Below, piece after piece: positions 43,308 to 52,046 of a stretch of DNA of 64,000 nucleotides; the stretch's first letter is position 1, and every line of letters starts with the position of its first letter. Made by a program: the position numbers and the translations under genes. Source of the DNA: JACCZR01 sp963830065 (lineage in GTDB: Bacteria; Actinomycetota; Thermoleophilia; Solirubrobacterales; Thermoleophilaceae); the NCBI GenBank assembly GCA_963830065.1, contig CAWHLA010000006.1, positions 372,001-436,000 on the forward strand, in the 5' to 3' direction. A model generated the notes under the pieces. The model ran no database searches and was not told where the DNA came from. It was given only the letters and a program-made list of their open reading frames with translations.

Positions 43308-44863
43308 AGGTAGAACCAGTGCGTCGCGGCCAACTCGAGCGCGACGAGCACGGCGGCACCCAGCGCGGCCACCTGGACCAGAGTGCGACGGCGCGGCACG
43401 AAGAACACCAGCAGCGCGAGGGCGGCGGCGGCCATCTTGACCGCTGTCTGCACGGGCGCCAGCGAGGGCTCGATCCCCCACGGGCTGAAGGGCGAGGGGC
43501 GGCCCGCCTGGTAGCCGAGCGTGCGGTCGTACAGCTCGCGCAGGCCTCCGTCGGGCTGGAACAGGAGCGCGAGCAGGGCGATCGTGCCGAGGAGTGCGAC
43601 GGCGTACGGGACGAGATCGCGCCACCGCCGTTCCCCGGTGCCAGCCGCCATGAGCGGGGCGAGGGCCAGCGGGGCGAACTTGGCCGCGGCGCCCAGGCCC
43701 ACCGCGATCCCGCGTCCGACCCCCGACCGGCGCGGAGCCAGCGTGAGCGCCAGCAGCGCGGCCACCACGAAGACCGACACCAGCCCGTCGTTGCTGTTGG
43801 ACTGCAGGGTGAACAGCGCGTAGGGGTAGGTCACCCAGGCCCAGCCGAGGCCCAGGGCGAGCGTGCGGCCCTCCTCCCCGCGGCGCATCCGCCGGCCCAG
43901 CAGGAGCAGGCCCCCGAGCGTCAGAAGGTCGAAGGCGATGGCCGCGCCGTGGGCCGCGGGCAAGCCGTCCCAGCTTCCCTTCCACGGCATCAGCTGCTCG
44001 AACGGGAGATAGAAGAGGTAGTTGACGGGGCCGTACGTGTCGCCCCTGCCCACCTCCGGGGAGAACCCGGCGCCGTAGAGGGGGTCGCCGTCGGCGATCC
44101 GGTCCGCCCCGATCACCCCCGCATAGCCCACGTCGATGACCTCGGAGTCGACGACGTTCAGGACTATCCGCAGGATCACCAGCAGCACGAGGCCGGTGAT
44201 CAGCCAGCTGTGCCGGGCCAGCGGGATCAGCGGCTCGCGCCGCTCCCGCCCGCGGAAGCCGGCCACCCCGAGGCGCACCAGCAGGTACAGGAGCACCGGA
44301 GCCACGAGCGGCGCCGACACCCCTATCTCGCCCCGGTTGAAGAAGAAGTGAGACGCGCTGAAGGCCAGCAGCACCAGCAGGTCCAGGTGGAGCAACCGGA
44401 AGGGCCGGCGAGGGTCGACGAACGGCGCGAGGAACAGGACGCACAGCGGTATCCACAGCCACGGCGCGTTCAGGCTGCGGCCGAACTGGCCCTCGTAGCC
44501 ACGCGCCATGGTCCACGCCACCTGGTGGCCTCCCCACTCCTCCAGGATCGCCCCGCTGCGGTCGTCGACCTGGACCTGAAAGGCCTCGCGCGAGCCCTCG
44601 AAATAGCTCACCTGCCAGCGGCCCGGCCCCTTGGTGTAGCCCGTCGGGTTCAGGCGGCGACGCTGGGCGCGCGCCCGGCGCACCTGGCCGGCGCGATCGG
44701 CGATCCGCGTGGCGTCATCCGCGCTGCGCTGGTAGCCCTTGGGAGCAACCGACTGGGAGGCGGGAAGCTTGGCGTCGGCCGCAGCGGCACCCGCCGGGGC
44801 CACCAGCGCGCAGACCGCCAGCAGCGCGGTCAGCCAGGCGATGGGCCGAGCGCGAAGCTCCAC
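43148..44863 (-). CDS. Polytopic glycosyltransferase, GT87/DUF2029-like
   Basis: A 571-residue protein: signal-like helix (LTALLAVCALVAPAGAAAA), an extracytoplasmic domain (about 25-115, PepSY-like with QVQVDDRSGAILEEWGG), then about ten membrane helices with IGADRIADGDPLYG and GDTYGPVNYLFYLPFE, features of polyprenyl-phosphate-sugar-dependent GT-C enzymes. GTG 44863 is chosen; upstream the frame merges with gtrA, which is shifted. It probably mannosylates or glucosylates an envelope polymer. Confidence 0.7.
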   Translation of the reverse strand: MELRARPIAWLTALLAVCALVAPAGAAAADAKLPASQSVAPKGYQRSADDATRIADRAGQVRRARAQRRRLNPTGYTKGPGRWQVSYFEGSREAFQVQVDDRSGAILEEWGGHQVAWTMARGYEGQFGRSLNAPWLWIPLCVLFLAPFVDPRRPFRLLHLDLLVLLAFSASHFFFNRGEIGVSAPLVAPVLLYLLVRLGVAGFRGRERREPLIPLARHSWLITGLVLLVILRIVLNVVDSEVIDVGYAGVIGADRIADGDPLYGAGFSPEVGRGDTYGPVNYLFYLPFEQLMPWKGSWDGLPAAHGAAIAFDLLTLGGLLLLGRRMRRGEEGRTLALGLGWAWVTYPYALFTLQSNSNDGLVSVFVVAALLALTLAPRRSGVGRGIAVGLGAAAKFAPLALAPLMAAGTGERRWRDLVPYAVALLGTIALLALLFQPDGGLRELYDRTLGYQAGRPSPFSPWGIEPSLAPVQTAVKMAAAALALLVFFVPRRRTLVQVAALGAAVLVALELAATHWFYLYVAWFAPLALVAFLGALRPPITAPHSESGIDTPSVASRKRVSTLASPAGSSR

Positions 44864-45265
44864 ATCTTGTTCCCGACGAAGTTGAGGGGGGTGGCCACGA
44901 CGATCGAGATCGCCTGGGCCGGCACCTCGGGGAACCCGAACCCGCTGACCAGCAGCTCGAGCACCGCGGCGGCGAACACAAACGCGGCCACGCTGACGCG
45001 CGAAGAAGCGCGCGGCCTGGAAGCCGGCGGGACCCCGGCGCACGTCGAAGGTCCAGTGGCGGTTCCACAGGAAGTTGTTGGACACCGCCACCACGAACGC
45101 CAGCGTGGCGCCGACCAGATGATGCAGCCCCAGGACCTTCACCGCCAGCGTGAAGACGATCAGGTTGACCGCGTAGCCCGAGGCGCCGACCGCGCAGAAC
45201 TTGCCCAGCTGCACCCAGTTGTGCTGGCGACGTAATCCCTGGCGGACCCTCGTGTGCGTCCGCAT
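44830..45265 (-). pseudogene. gtrA: GtrA-family flippase gene with a frameshift
   Basis: Four-helix GtrA proteins flip polyprenyl-phosphate sugars. The first about 87 residues (LGKFCAVGASGYAVNLIVFTL; VAVSNNFLWNRHWTFDV; FQAARFF) are followed by loss of frame near 44996-45005. Skipping one base (the extra C in GCGCGT on the minus strand) restores VSVAAFVFAAAVLELLVSG and the family end ATPLNFVGNKMWSF, stopping at 44830. Either a recent inactivation or a sequencing error in the GCGCGC run. Confidence 0.75.
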
Positions 45266-45268
45266 GCC

Positions 45269-46729
45269 CTACGACCGTACCCCGAAGTGGTCGAGGACCA
45301 TCGGCGCCACGTCGCGCAATGACCAGCTCGGCCTGTCCTCGGCCGAGTCGGGACCGATCCCGTGCATGATCAGGGCGCCCTCCGAGTCGCTGGCGTGCAG
45401 CGAGCCATGGCTGCCGCCGCCCACGTGGTCCGAGCCGCCCCAGTCGACGAACTCGTAGCCCGGGGTGCCCGACAGCAGGACATCGCCTGACTGGACGCAG
45501 GTCAGGGCAGACCACAGGCGGCCGAGCGGGTCGGGGTAGGAGCCGCTGCTCACGCGGCCGTCGGTGGTGCGCAGGCCCAGCACCCCGGTGTCGCCCTCCA
45601 CGCTCCAGGTGCCGCCGCGGTCGTCGGCCAGGTCCCCGCCGGGGGCGAAGCGCAGCTCGCCCTTGGTCGACCGGACCGCGGCTTCGCCGTTCAGTCGCCG
45701 GCTCACCAGGTCGATGCCGTCCACGTCGGTCAGGTCCTCCACCAGGTCGGCGGCGGTCCTCTCCCGCTTCTCCTCGTCGAGGGCGTAGACCATTGCCGAC
45801 CGGGCGGCCGGGCAGATCGCCACCTCGGCCTCGTCGGGCGCCACGTCCGCGGGGGCGAGCAGCCGCCACGGCGACAGCACGTCGGCCAGGTTGACCCGTG
45901 CCTCGACGGGGATCTGCGAGTGATCGGACATGACGATCACGGCGTGGTCCTCCAGGAACGCCTCGGGCCCACCAGCGGGCTCCATGAGCTGGGCCAGTGC
46001 GCGATCTGCCTCCGCGATCGAGCGCACCTGTTCCGCCGGCCCGTAGCGGTGGGAGAAGGCGTCGTTGTCGGGCAGCGAGAAGAGCAGGAAGTCGAACAAG
46101 TCCTTCTCGACCAACGCCTCCCCCACGCAGCCGCTGTGGCGGTCGCGCTGGCCTGGCATGCCAAGGGTGGCCGTGCAGTCGGTGCCCTGCGAGTCGAACA
46201 GGTCGGCGTAGAAGAACTCCTTCGGACCCCACACCGGGTGACGGAACTGGGCAGCCTCGGCCACGCGGCGGTACATGGACACGCCGCTGGGCTCGTGGCG
46301 GTGGCGACCACGCCAGATCAGGTAGGTGGTGCCCGCCGTGCGCAGGCCGGCGTCGTCGAGGTGCTCGAACACGGTCTTCACCCCCCGCGACAGGTGGGCC
46401 ATGTTCATGTTGTAGACCGTGTCGAAGAGCGAGCGGAAGACGCCGTGCGCGCGGGTGGCCGGGAACGACGAGCCGTACTCGACGTAGCGTTCCTCGCCGC
46501 GGTGGTACCAGTTCATGGACGGGATCCGGTGCTGGTCGGGGCCGACCCCCGTCGTGATCGCCGCGGCCGCCACGGGCGTCACCGACGGGTACACCGACAC
46601 GCAGTCGCGCACGTAGGTGCCGTCCTCCAGGATCTTCGCCAGCACCGGCGCCTGGCCGGCCGCGACGGCTCGGTCCAACTGCTCGGGCTTCAGCGAGTCG
46701 ATGACCGCGAGAACGAGCTTCTTGGGCAC
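45269..46729 (-). CDS. Type I phosphodiesterase / alkaline-phosphatase-superfamily protein
   Basis: A 486-residue metal hydrolase. Residues near the start, VLAVIDSLKPEQLD, and YPSVTPVAAAAITTG supply the first metal ligand and the Thr nucleophile; SLPDNDAFSHRYGP and VIVMSDHSQIP supply the others. Such enzymes cleave phosphodiester or pyrophosphate bonds in lipids or nucleotides. No signal peptide is apparent. It ends 4 nt upstream of gtrA, so an envelope-lipid role is possible. Confidence 0.8.
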   Translation of the reverse strand: MPKKLVLAVIDSLKPEQLDRAVAAGQAPVLAKILEDGTYVRDCVSVYPSVTPVAAAAITTGVGPDQHRIPSMNWYHRGEERYVEYGSSFPATRAHGVFRSLFDTVYNMNMAHLSRGVKTVFEHLDDAGLRTAGTTYLIWRGRHRHEPSGVSMYRRVAEAAQFRHPVWGPKEFFYADLFDSQGTDCTATLGMPGQRDRHSGCVGEALVEKDLFDFLLFSLPDNDAFSHRYGPAEQVRSIAEADRALAQLMEPAGGPEAFLEDHAVIVMSDHSQIPVEARVNLADVLSPWRLLAPADVAPDEAEVAICPAARSAMVYALDEEKRERTAADLVEDLTDVDGIDLVSRRLNGEAAVRSTKGELRFAPGGDLADDRGGTWSVEGDTGVLGLRTTDGRVSSGSYPDPLGRLWSALTCVQSGDVLLSGTPGYEFVDWGGSDHVGGGSHGSLHASDSEGALIMHGIGPDSAEDRPSWSLRDVAPMVLDHFGVRS

Positions 46730-46740
46730 GATCCGCGCGC

Positions 46741-47361
46741 CTACCGGAGGATCCGCAGCCCGGCGTACTTGCGCTCGCCCTCCTGGCGTCCCCGGACCAC
46801 GAGGAAGGCCAGGGCGATCAGGGCGAGGAAGGACACCGGCGGGACGAAGATCGCGATCGCGGCCAGGACGAGCGCCGCCAGATCGGCGTACGCGTTCAGC
46901 AGCCCGGCGGCGCCCTCGTCCAGGCGGCCGCGGGCACGCTCCAGCAGGCCGCCCACCGCCGCGTAGCCCAGCAGGGCCGCGGCGGCGCCGGCGATGAGGC
47001 CGGGCCAGGCCGTCGTGTCGCCTTCGGCCAGCGAGCCGGCGAACAGCATGGCTCCGAGAATCAGGCCCAGCGCCGCGGTCCCGTAGCGCAGCGCGCGACG
47101 GTCAATCCCCGAACGTTCGGCCCCGTACGAGAGGATGGCCAGCACCAGCACGGCCAGCAGAAAACCCGGTGATTCCAGGAAGTTCCAGTCGGTGTTGTCG
47201 AAGTCCAGCCCGATGTCGCCGCGGGCCAGCGCGCCCGCGAGAATGGGCGGGAGGAAGGGCCGTACGCCGGTCGCCGAGGCGAGGCCCGCGCCCTGCCCGA
47301 TGTCCATGGCCAGCGCCACGAGGGCTACGCTAGCTAGCGCCGAACTCCTCTCCATGGCCAC
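46741..47361 (-). CDS. DUF4126-like membrane protein
   Basis: A 206-residue protein with about five hydrophobic segments. GLASATGVRPFLPPILAGALARG resembles the DUF4126 opening, and WNFLESPGFLLAVLVLAILSYGAE the following one. The start may be the ATG at 47355, which shares the CCATGG palindrome with the ATG of the divergent aminotransferase. Function unknown. Confidence 0.6.
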   Translation of the reverse strand: MAMERSSALASVALVALAMDIGQGAGLASATGVRPFLPPILAGALARGDIGLDFDNTDWNFLESPGFLLAVLVLAILSYGAERSGIDRRALRYGTAALGLILGAMLFAGSLAEGDTTAWPGLIAGAAAALLGYAAVGGLLERARGRLDEGAAGLLNAYADLAALVLAAIAIFVPPVSFLALIALAFLVVRGRQEGERKYAGLRILR

Positions 47362-48727
47362 CCCGCCGCCACGATCAACTTCGCGCGACCTGGAGCGCTA
47401 CGCCGGCCTGTTCGCGTCGCGCACGCGCGTGATGACCTCATCCGCCATGCGCGACCTGATGGCGATCACCGCCCGCCCCGAGGTGATCTCGCTCGCCGGC
47501 GGCCTCCCGGACACCTCGACCTTCCCGCCCGACACCTTCGCGGCGGTCACCAACCGCATCGCCGCCGAGTCCTGCGCGAAGGCCCTCCAGTACGGCCCGA
47601 CCGAGGGCCTGGACGAGACGAAGGACTGCATCGCGGAGGTGATGGCGGCGGAGGGGATGAGCGTGGACCGCGACGACCTCGTCGTCACCACCGGCGGCCA
47701 GCAGGTGATCGACCTCGTGTGCAAGACGCTCATCGACCCCGGCGACGTGATCATCGCCGAGGGCCCGACCTACCCGGGGGCGGTCCCGACCTTCTCGGCC
47801 TACCAGGCCGACGTCGTGCAGATCGACATGGACGCCGAGGGGATGAAGGTCGACGTGATGGAGGAGACGCTCGACCGCCTGGAGCTAGAGGGGCGTACGC
47901 CGAAGTTCGTCTACACGGTGCCGAGCTTCCAGAACCCGGCCGGGGTGACCCTCTCGACGGCCCGTCGCAAGCGCTTGGTCGAGGTCGCCCGCGAGCGCGA
48001 GCTGCTCATCCTGGAGGACAACCCGTACGGGCTGCTGCGCTACGAGGGCGAGGCGCCGCCGCCGCTGTACAAGCTCGACGGCGGCGTGTACGTGATGTAC
48101 CTCGGGACGTTCTCCAAGATCCTCTCGCCCGGCATCCGTCTCGGCTGGGTGGCCGCGCCGCCGCCGGTGCTGGAGAAGATCAACGTCGGCAAGCAGGCCG
48201 TTGACCTGTGCACCTCGACGCTGTCCCAGCTGATGGTGCAGGCGTACTTCGAGCAGGGCAACTGGGGCGACTACGTCGAGTCGCTCTCCCACATCTACCG
48301 GCGCCGGCGGGACGTCATGCTCGAGGCGCTCTCCGACCACTTCCCCTCCCAGGCCGAATGGACCGTGCCCGCCGGGGGCCTGTTCATCTGGGCCACCCTG
48401 CCCGACTTCATCGACACCACCGACCTGCTGGCCCGGGCCCTGCGAGACAACGTCGCGTTCGTGCCCGGGGCCAACGCGTACCTCGACGGTCGCGGGCATT
48501 CCTCGATGAGGCTGAACTTCTCGGGATCCGACGAGGGCGAGATCCGCGAGGGCATCCGCCGGGTGGGCAAGGTCATCGAGGAGCAGGTGGCCCTGTTCGG
48601 CACGCTCACCGGCAAGCCGGCGGCCGAGGCGGCCTCGCCCGAGCCCGCCGACGCCGACACGCCGCGCGCCCGCGTGCTGCCGCTGCCCCGCCGCCGTGAG
48701 GACGGCCGGCGGGCCGGCGGCCAGTGA
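47354..48727 (+). CDS. PLP-dependent class I/II aminotransferase (2-aminoadipate/LysN-like)
   Basis: A 457-residue fold-type I enzyme. PLP lysine lies in YLGTFSKILSPGIRLGW; other marks are VISLAGGLPDTSTFP, TTGGQQVIDLV, YTVPSFQNPAGVT and LEDNPYGLLRYEG. The family includes 2-aminoadipate and aromatic/branched-chain transaminases. A 50-residue Pro/Arg-rich tail is unusual. GTGA overlap links it to ddl. TACGCT about 20 nt upstream of the ATG could be the -10. Confidence 0.87.
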   Translation: MATPPPRSTSRDLERYAGLFASRTRVMTSSAMRDLMAITARPEVISLAGGLPDTSTFPPDTFAAVTNRIAAESCAKALQYGPTEGLDETKDCIAEVMAAEGMSVDRDDLVVTTGGQQVIDLVCKTLIDPGDVIIAEGPTYPGAVPTFSAYQADVVQIDMDAEGMKVDVMEETLDRLELEGRTPKFVYTVPSFQNPAGVTLSTARRKRLVEVARERELLILEDNPYGLLRYEGEAPPPLYKLDGGVYVMYLGTFSKILSPGIRLGWVAAPPPVLEKINVGKQAVDLCTSTLSQLMVQAYFEQGNWGDYVESLSHIYRRRRDVMLEALSDHFPSQAEWTVPAGGLFIWATLPDFIDTTDLLARALRDNVAFVPGANAYLDGRGHSSMRLNFSGSDEGEIREGIRRVGKVIEEQVALFGTLTGKPAAEAASPEPADADTPRARVLPLPRRREDGRRAGGQ

Positions 48728-49644
48728 GCCGCGTCGCGGTACTCAAGGGCGGCCGCTCGCTGGAGCGGCAGGTGTCCCTGCGCTCGGGGGGCCGGGTGGA
48801 GGCCGCGCTCACCCGTCTCGGCCACGAGGTCGTGTCGGTGGACGTGGGCCTCGACCTCATCGAGAGGCTGCGGGAAGCCGAGCCGGAGGTGGCCTTCGTG
48901 GCGCTGCACGGCCGGGACGGCGAGGACGGCACCGTCCAGGAGCTGCTGGAGATCCTCGGCGTGCCCTACACCGGCTCGGGGGTGCTGGCCTGCGTGCGAG
49001 CGATGGACAAGGTGCTGACCAAGCACCTGCTGGTGGACGCCGGGATCCCGACGCCCGAGTTCTTCGCCTTCAGCGAGACCGCGTTCCGCGACCTCGGCGC
49101 AGCCGAGGCCCTGCCGGCCATCGAGGAGCGGCTGTCGTTCCCGATCGTGGTCAAGCCGTCGAGCCAGGGGTCGGCGCTCGGGATCAAGTTCGCCGCCACC
49201 GCCGCGGACGTGCCCGCCGCGCTGGTGGCCGCGTTCTCGTACGACCCGAAGGTCCTGCTGGAGCGCCACGTGGCCGGGCGCGAGCTGGCGGTGTCGATGC
49301 TGGACGGCGAGCCGCTCCCGGTGGTCGAGGCGGTGCCCCAGAAGGAGAGCTTCTACGACTTCGAGTCGCGCTACGACATCGGCGCCACCGACTTCGTCTG
49401 CCCCGCCGAGCTGGGCGACGAGCTCACCGCCCAGGTGCAGGAGATCGCGGTGGCCACCTACGCGCTGCTGGGGCTGTCGGGCTTCGGGCGCGTCGACCTG
49501 ATGCTGGACGGCGACGAGCAGCCCTTCGTACTGGAGGCCAACCCGATCCCCGGCTTGACCGACACCAGCCTCATGCCGCAGGCGGCCGAGGCGGCCGGCA
49601 TCGACTTCGACTCGCTGGTGAAGCGGCTGCTCGAGCTCAGCTAG
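48724..49644 (+). CDS. ddl: D-alanine--D-alanine ligase
   Basis: A 306-residue ATP-grasp ligase for peptidoglycan precursors. Motifs: VAVLKGGRSLERQVSLRSG, FVALHGRDGEDGTVQ, VPYTGSGVLACVRAMDK, VVKPSSQGSALGI and VLEANPIPGLTDTSL. Somewhat short, like DdlB forms. GTG start overlaps the aminotransferase stop; converges with the bifunctional nuclease gene, overlapping by 8 bp. Confidence 0.92.
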   Translation: MSRVAVLKGGRSLERQVSLRSGGRVEAALTRLGHEVVSVDVGLDLIERLREAEPEVAFVALHGRDGEDGTVQELLEILGVPYTGSGVLACVRAMDKVLTKHLLVDAGIPTPEFFAFSETAFRDLGAAEALPAIEERLSFPIVVKPSSQGSALGIKFAATAADVPAALVAAFSYDPKVLLERHVAGRELAVSMLDGEPLPVVEAVPQKESFYDFESRYDIGATDFVCPAELGDELTAQVQEIAVATYALLGLSGFGRVDLMLDGDEQPFVLEANPIPGLTDTSLMPQAAEAAGIDFDSLVKRLLELS

Positions 49645-50137
49645 CCGGGTCTTCGCCCTCGGCGAAGTCCTCCGGCGTGACGTTGTCGAGGAAGTCCTTG
49701 AACTTCTCGACGACCTCTTCCTGGTCCTCGACCTCGTGCTCGAACTCGATCGCGGACTCGGTGATGACGTCCTCGGCGGCGAAGATCGGAGCGCCGGTGC
49801 GGACGGCCAGAGCCAGCGCATCGGAGGGCCGCGAGTCGATCTCCACGTCGCGACCGTTCATCGCGAGGGTGATCGCCGCGTAGAAGGTGTTCTCCCGAAG
49901 CTCGGTCACCGCCACCCGGGTGCAGGCGACCTCGAGCTCGGACAGCACGTCGGAGATCAGGTCGTGGGTCATGGGGCGGGGGGTGTTGGCCCCCTGGAGC
50001 TTCATGAGGATGGCCGCGGCCTCGGGATGGCCGATCCAGATCGGCAGGAACTTGTTCCCGTCGCGGGTCTTGAGCAGGACGATCGGCTGCTTGCCGACCA
50101 TGTCGAAGCTCACACCGTAGATCACCATCTCCTGCAA
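49637..50137 (-). CDS. Bifunctional nuclease-domain protein (BFN/DUF151)
   Basis: A 166-residue protein with the conserved block FLPIWIGHPEAAAI, then RPMTHDLISDVLSEL and IDSRPSDALALAVRTGAPIF, diagnostic of the family, which has RNase and DNase activity in plants. An acidic tail follows. TTG 50137 lies 9 nt after a TAGACT hexamer; an ATG at 50128 is the alternative start. Confidence 0.85.
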   Translation of the reverse strand: MQEMVIYGVSFDMVGKQPIVLLKTRDGNKFLPIWIGHPEAAAILMKLQGANTPRPMTHDLISDVLSELEVACTRVAVTELRENTFYAAITLAMNGRDVEIDSRPSDALALAVRTGAPIFAAEDVITESAIEFEHEVEDQEEVVEKFKDFLDNVTPEDFAEGEDPAS

Positions 50138-50146
50138 GGTGATCAG

Positions 50147-50152
50147 AGTCTA
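50147..50152 (-). promoter_or_regulatory. -10-like hexamer TAGACT ahead of the BFN gene
   Basis: TAGACT on the minus strand, 9 nt before the TTG start. Supports the TTG over the ATG at 50128. Inference. Confidence 0.4.
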
Positions 50153-50188
50153 ATCAGGGAGTGGGGCTGTTTCGGCTCCCTGGCGCGA

Positions 50189-50262
50189 TGGGCGATCCTG
50201 GACTCGAACCAGGGACCTCGTCCTTATCAGAGACGCGCTCTAACCAGCTGAGCTAATCGCCC
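50189..50262 (-). tRNA. tRNA-Ile (anticodon GAT)
   Basis: Full cloverleaf on the minus strand: acceptor GGGCGAT/ATCGCCC, D-arm GCTC/GAGC, anticodon arm CGTCT-CTGATAA-GGACG with GAT at 50226-50228, T-arm CCTGG-TTCGAGT-CCAGG, discriminator A. CCA not encoded. Stands alone between parB and the BFN gene. Confidence 0.96.
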
Positions 50263-50276
50263 GAGGAGGCGCGATT

Positions 50277-51143
50277 CTAGCGCCGGGCGCCCAGCAGCTT
50301 CTCGGCCAGCTCGACGGCCTCCGACGGTGAGTCGAAGTCCAGCTGGATCCGGCAGCCGCCTGCGCGCGGCCGCGCCTTGGCCTCGTGGCCGAGGGCCGCG
50401 GTAAGGGCGTCCTCCGCGGCGGCCAACGCCTCCGCCAGGTCGGGGTGGAGAACCACCGGGTCCCTCGCCTGGCGCGGCTCGCCCCCGGCCTCTCGGGCAC
50501 GGCGCTCGGTCTCCCGCACCGACCAGCCCTCGTCGCGGGCGGCGAAGGCCAGGCGGCGGCGGGCGTCGTGGTCGCGGCAGGTGAGCAGCGCCCGGCCGTG
50601 GCCCTCGCTCAGACCGCCCGACTCCACCAGCTCGAGCACGTCGTCGGGGAGGTCGAGCAAGCGGATCAGGTTCGACACAGCCACCCGGCTGCGGCCGACG
50701 CGGCGCCCCACGTCCTCCTTCGTCAGCCCTAGGTCCTCGACCAGGGTCGCGCAGGCACGCGCCTCCTCGACCGGGTTGAGGTCCTCGCGCGCCATGTTCT
50801 CCGCCAGCGCCAGCTCCAGCCGCTCGCCGTCCTCGGTGTCGCGCACCAGCGCGGGCACGGTTTCCAGCTCGGCCATCCGGGCGGCCCGCAGCCGGCGCTC
50901 GCCGGCAACCAGCTCGTAGGTGCCGCCGGCGATCGGGCGGACCACTATCGGCTGCAGCAGCCCGCGCGTCCGGATCGACTCCGACAGCGCGGCGAGCGCC
51001 TCCTCGTCGAAGCGGCGACGAGGCTGACGGGGGTTCGGGGCGATCAGCTCGACCGCGACGTCGCGCAGGCCCTGGTCGTCGCGAGCCGACCGCGGGAGGA
51101 TCGCCGACAGACCCCTCCCCATCCCCCGGGCCGGCTCAGGCAC
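50277..51143 (-). CDS. parB: Chromosome-partitioning protein ParB
   Basis: A 288-residue CTP-dependent DNA clamp. The N-terminus MGRGLSAILP is shared with Spo0J/ParB; NPRQPRRRFDEEAL and GERRLRAARMA form the CTPase pocket; TKEDVGRRVGRSRVAVSNLIRLL is the parS-binding helix-turn-helix; the last about 60 residues form the dimer domain. It overlaps parA by 8 nt. Candidate parS sites at 52720 and 56570 are close by. Confidence 0.94.
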   Translation of the reverse strand: MPEPARGMGRGLSAILPRSARDDQGLRDVAVELIAPNPRQPRRRFDEEALAALSESIRTRGLLQPIVVRPIAGGTYELVAGERRLRAARMAELETVPALVRDTEDGERLELALAENMAREDLNPVEEARACATLVEDLGLTKEDVGRRVGRSRVAVSNLIRLLDLPDDVLELVESGGLSEGHGRALLTCRDHDARRRLAFAARDEGWSVRETERRAREAGGEPRQARDPVVLHPDLAEALAAAEDALTAALGHEAKARPRAGGCRIQLDFDSPSEAVELAEKLLGARR

Positions 51144-51894
51144 GGGCAGCCATCTCCTTGGCCAGCTTGAGGTAGGCGGCCGAGCCGGCGCTCGCCGGAG
51201 CGTGCCGGGTGACCGGACGGCCGAAGCTCGGCGCCTCGCCCACGCGCACGTTGCGGGGGATAACGGTGTCGAAGACCAGCTCGGGGAAGTGCTCGCGCAC
51301 CTCCTTCTCCACGTCGCGCGCGAGGCGGGTGCGCCCGTCGTGCATCGTCAGGATCATCCCGGCGACCGTCAGGTGAGGGTTCAGCTCGCGCTGCACCAGC
51401 GACAGCGTGTCGAGCAGACCGGCCAGGCCCTCCAGCGCGAAGTACTCGGTCTGCACCGGCACGATCACCCGGTCGGCCGCCACCAGGGCGTTGACGGTGA
51501 GCGGGCCCAGCGCCGGCGGGCAGTCGAGGATCGTGAACAGATAGCGCTCGCGGATGCCGGCCATGGCATCGCGCAGCCGGGTCTCAGAGCCCGCCTCGCG
51601 CGGAAGCTCGACGCTCGCGCCGGCCAGGTCCGGCGTCGCGGGTACGGCCCGCAGGCCCTGGAAGGCGGTGTCGACCGCGGCCTCCTCCAGCGAAGGGCCG
51701 CTCGACAGGCAGTCGTAGGTCGACGGGCTGAGGTCCTTCGGCAGGCCCAGGGCAACCGTGGCGTTGCACTGCGGGTCCAGGTCCGCGAGCAGGGTCTGGT
51801 GGCCGGCCTCGGCGATCGAGGCGGCGACGTTCACCGCGGTGGTGGTCTTGCCCACCCCGCCCTTCTGATTCGCGATTGCGTAGACGGCGCCCAC
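51136..51894 (-). CDS. parA: Chromosome-partitioning ATPase ParA
   Basis: A 252-residue ParA/Soj. Deviant Walker A KGGVGKTT at residues 11-18, Walker A' LLADLDPQCNA and Walker B ILDCPPALG are present. GTG 51894 gives the typical start just ahead of VYAIANQKGG; 27 more codons are open upstream but reach toward the palindromic repeat and have no family match. Coupled to parB. Confidence 0.94.
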   Translation of the reverse strand: MGAVYAIANQKGGVGKTTTAVNVAASIAEAGHQTLLADLDPQCNATVALGLPKDLSPSTYDCLSSGPSLEEAAVDTAFQGLRAVPATPDLAGASVELPREAGSETRLRDAMAGIRERYLFTILDCPPALGPLTVNALVAADRVIVPVQTEYFALEGLAGLLDTLSLVQRELNPHLTVAGMILTMHDGRTRLARDVEKEVREHFPELVFDTVIPRNVRVGEAPSFGRPVTRHAPASAGSAAYLKLAKEMAARA

Positions 51895-51984
51895 GCTGGC
51901 GAAGCTACGGGTGCGATCGGTCGGAATCCTGGGTGGTTCGCCGCCGAACGACCGGCTCCTCCCGGAGACTCGCACACGTTCCGA

Positions 51985-52012
51985 AAAAGTCCTCAGGCGG
52001 CTGACGACTTTT
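51985..52012 (-). repeat. Palindromic repeat copy D
   Basis: 12-bp stem (AAAAGTCCTCAG / CTGACGACTTTT, one mismatch) with GCGG loop, i.e. CCGC on the minus strand; the minus-strand tail reads TCGGAACGTGTGCG. It lies in the 152-nt gap between rsmG and parA, both on the minus strand, and could end the rsmG transcript. Confidence 0.75.
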
Positions 52013-52046
52013 CAGAAGGGGATGTGTGCTTCACCCTTGGTGCGGG

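Noticed and set aside
43232..45235. Very long plus-strand open frame (over 660 codons) opposite the glycosyltransferase and gtrA
   Set aside because: Composition is His/Arg/Gln/Gly-rich without motifs; it mirrors the third-position GC bias of the real genes on the other strand.
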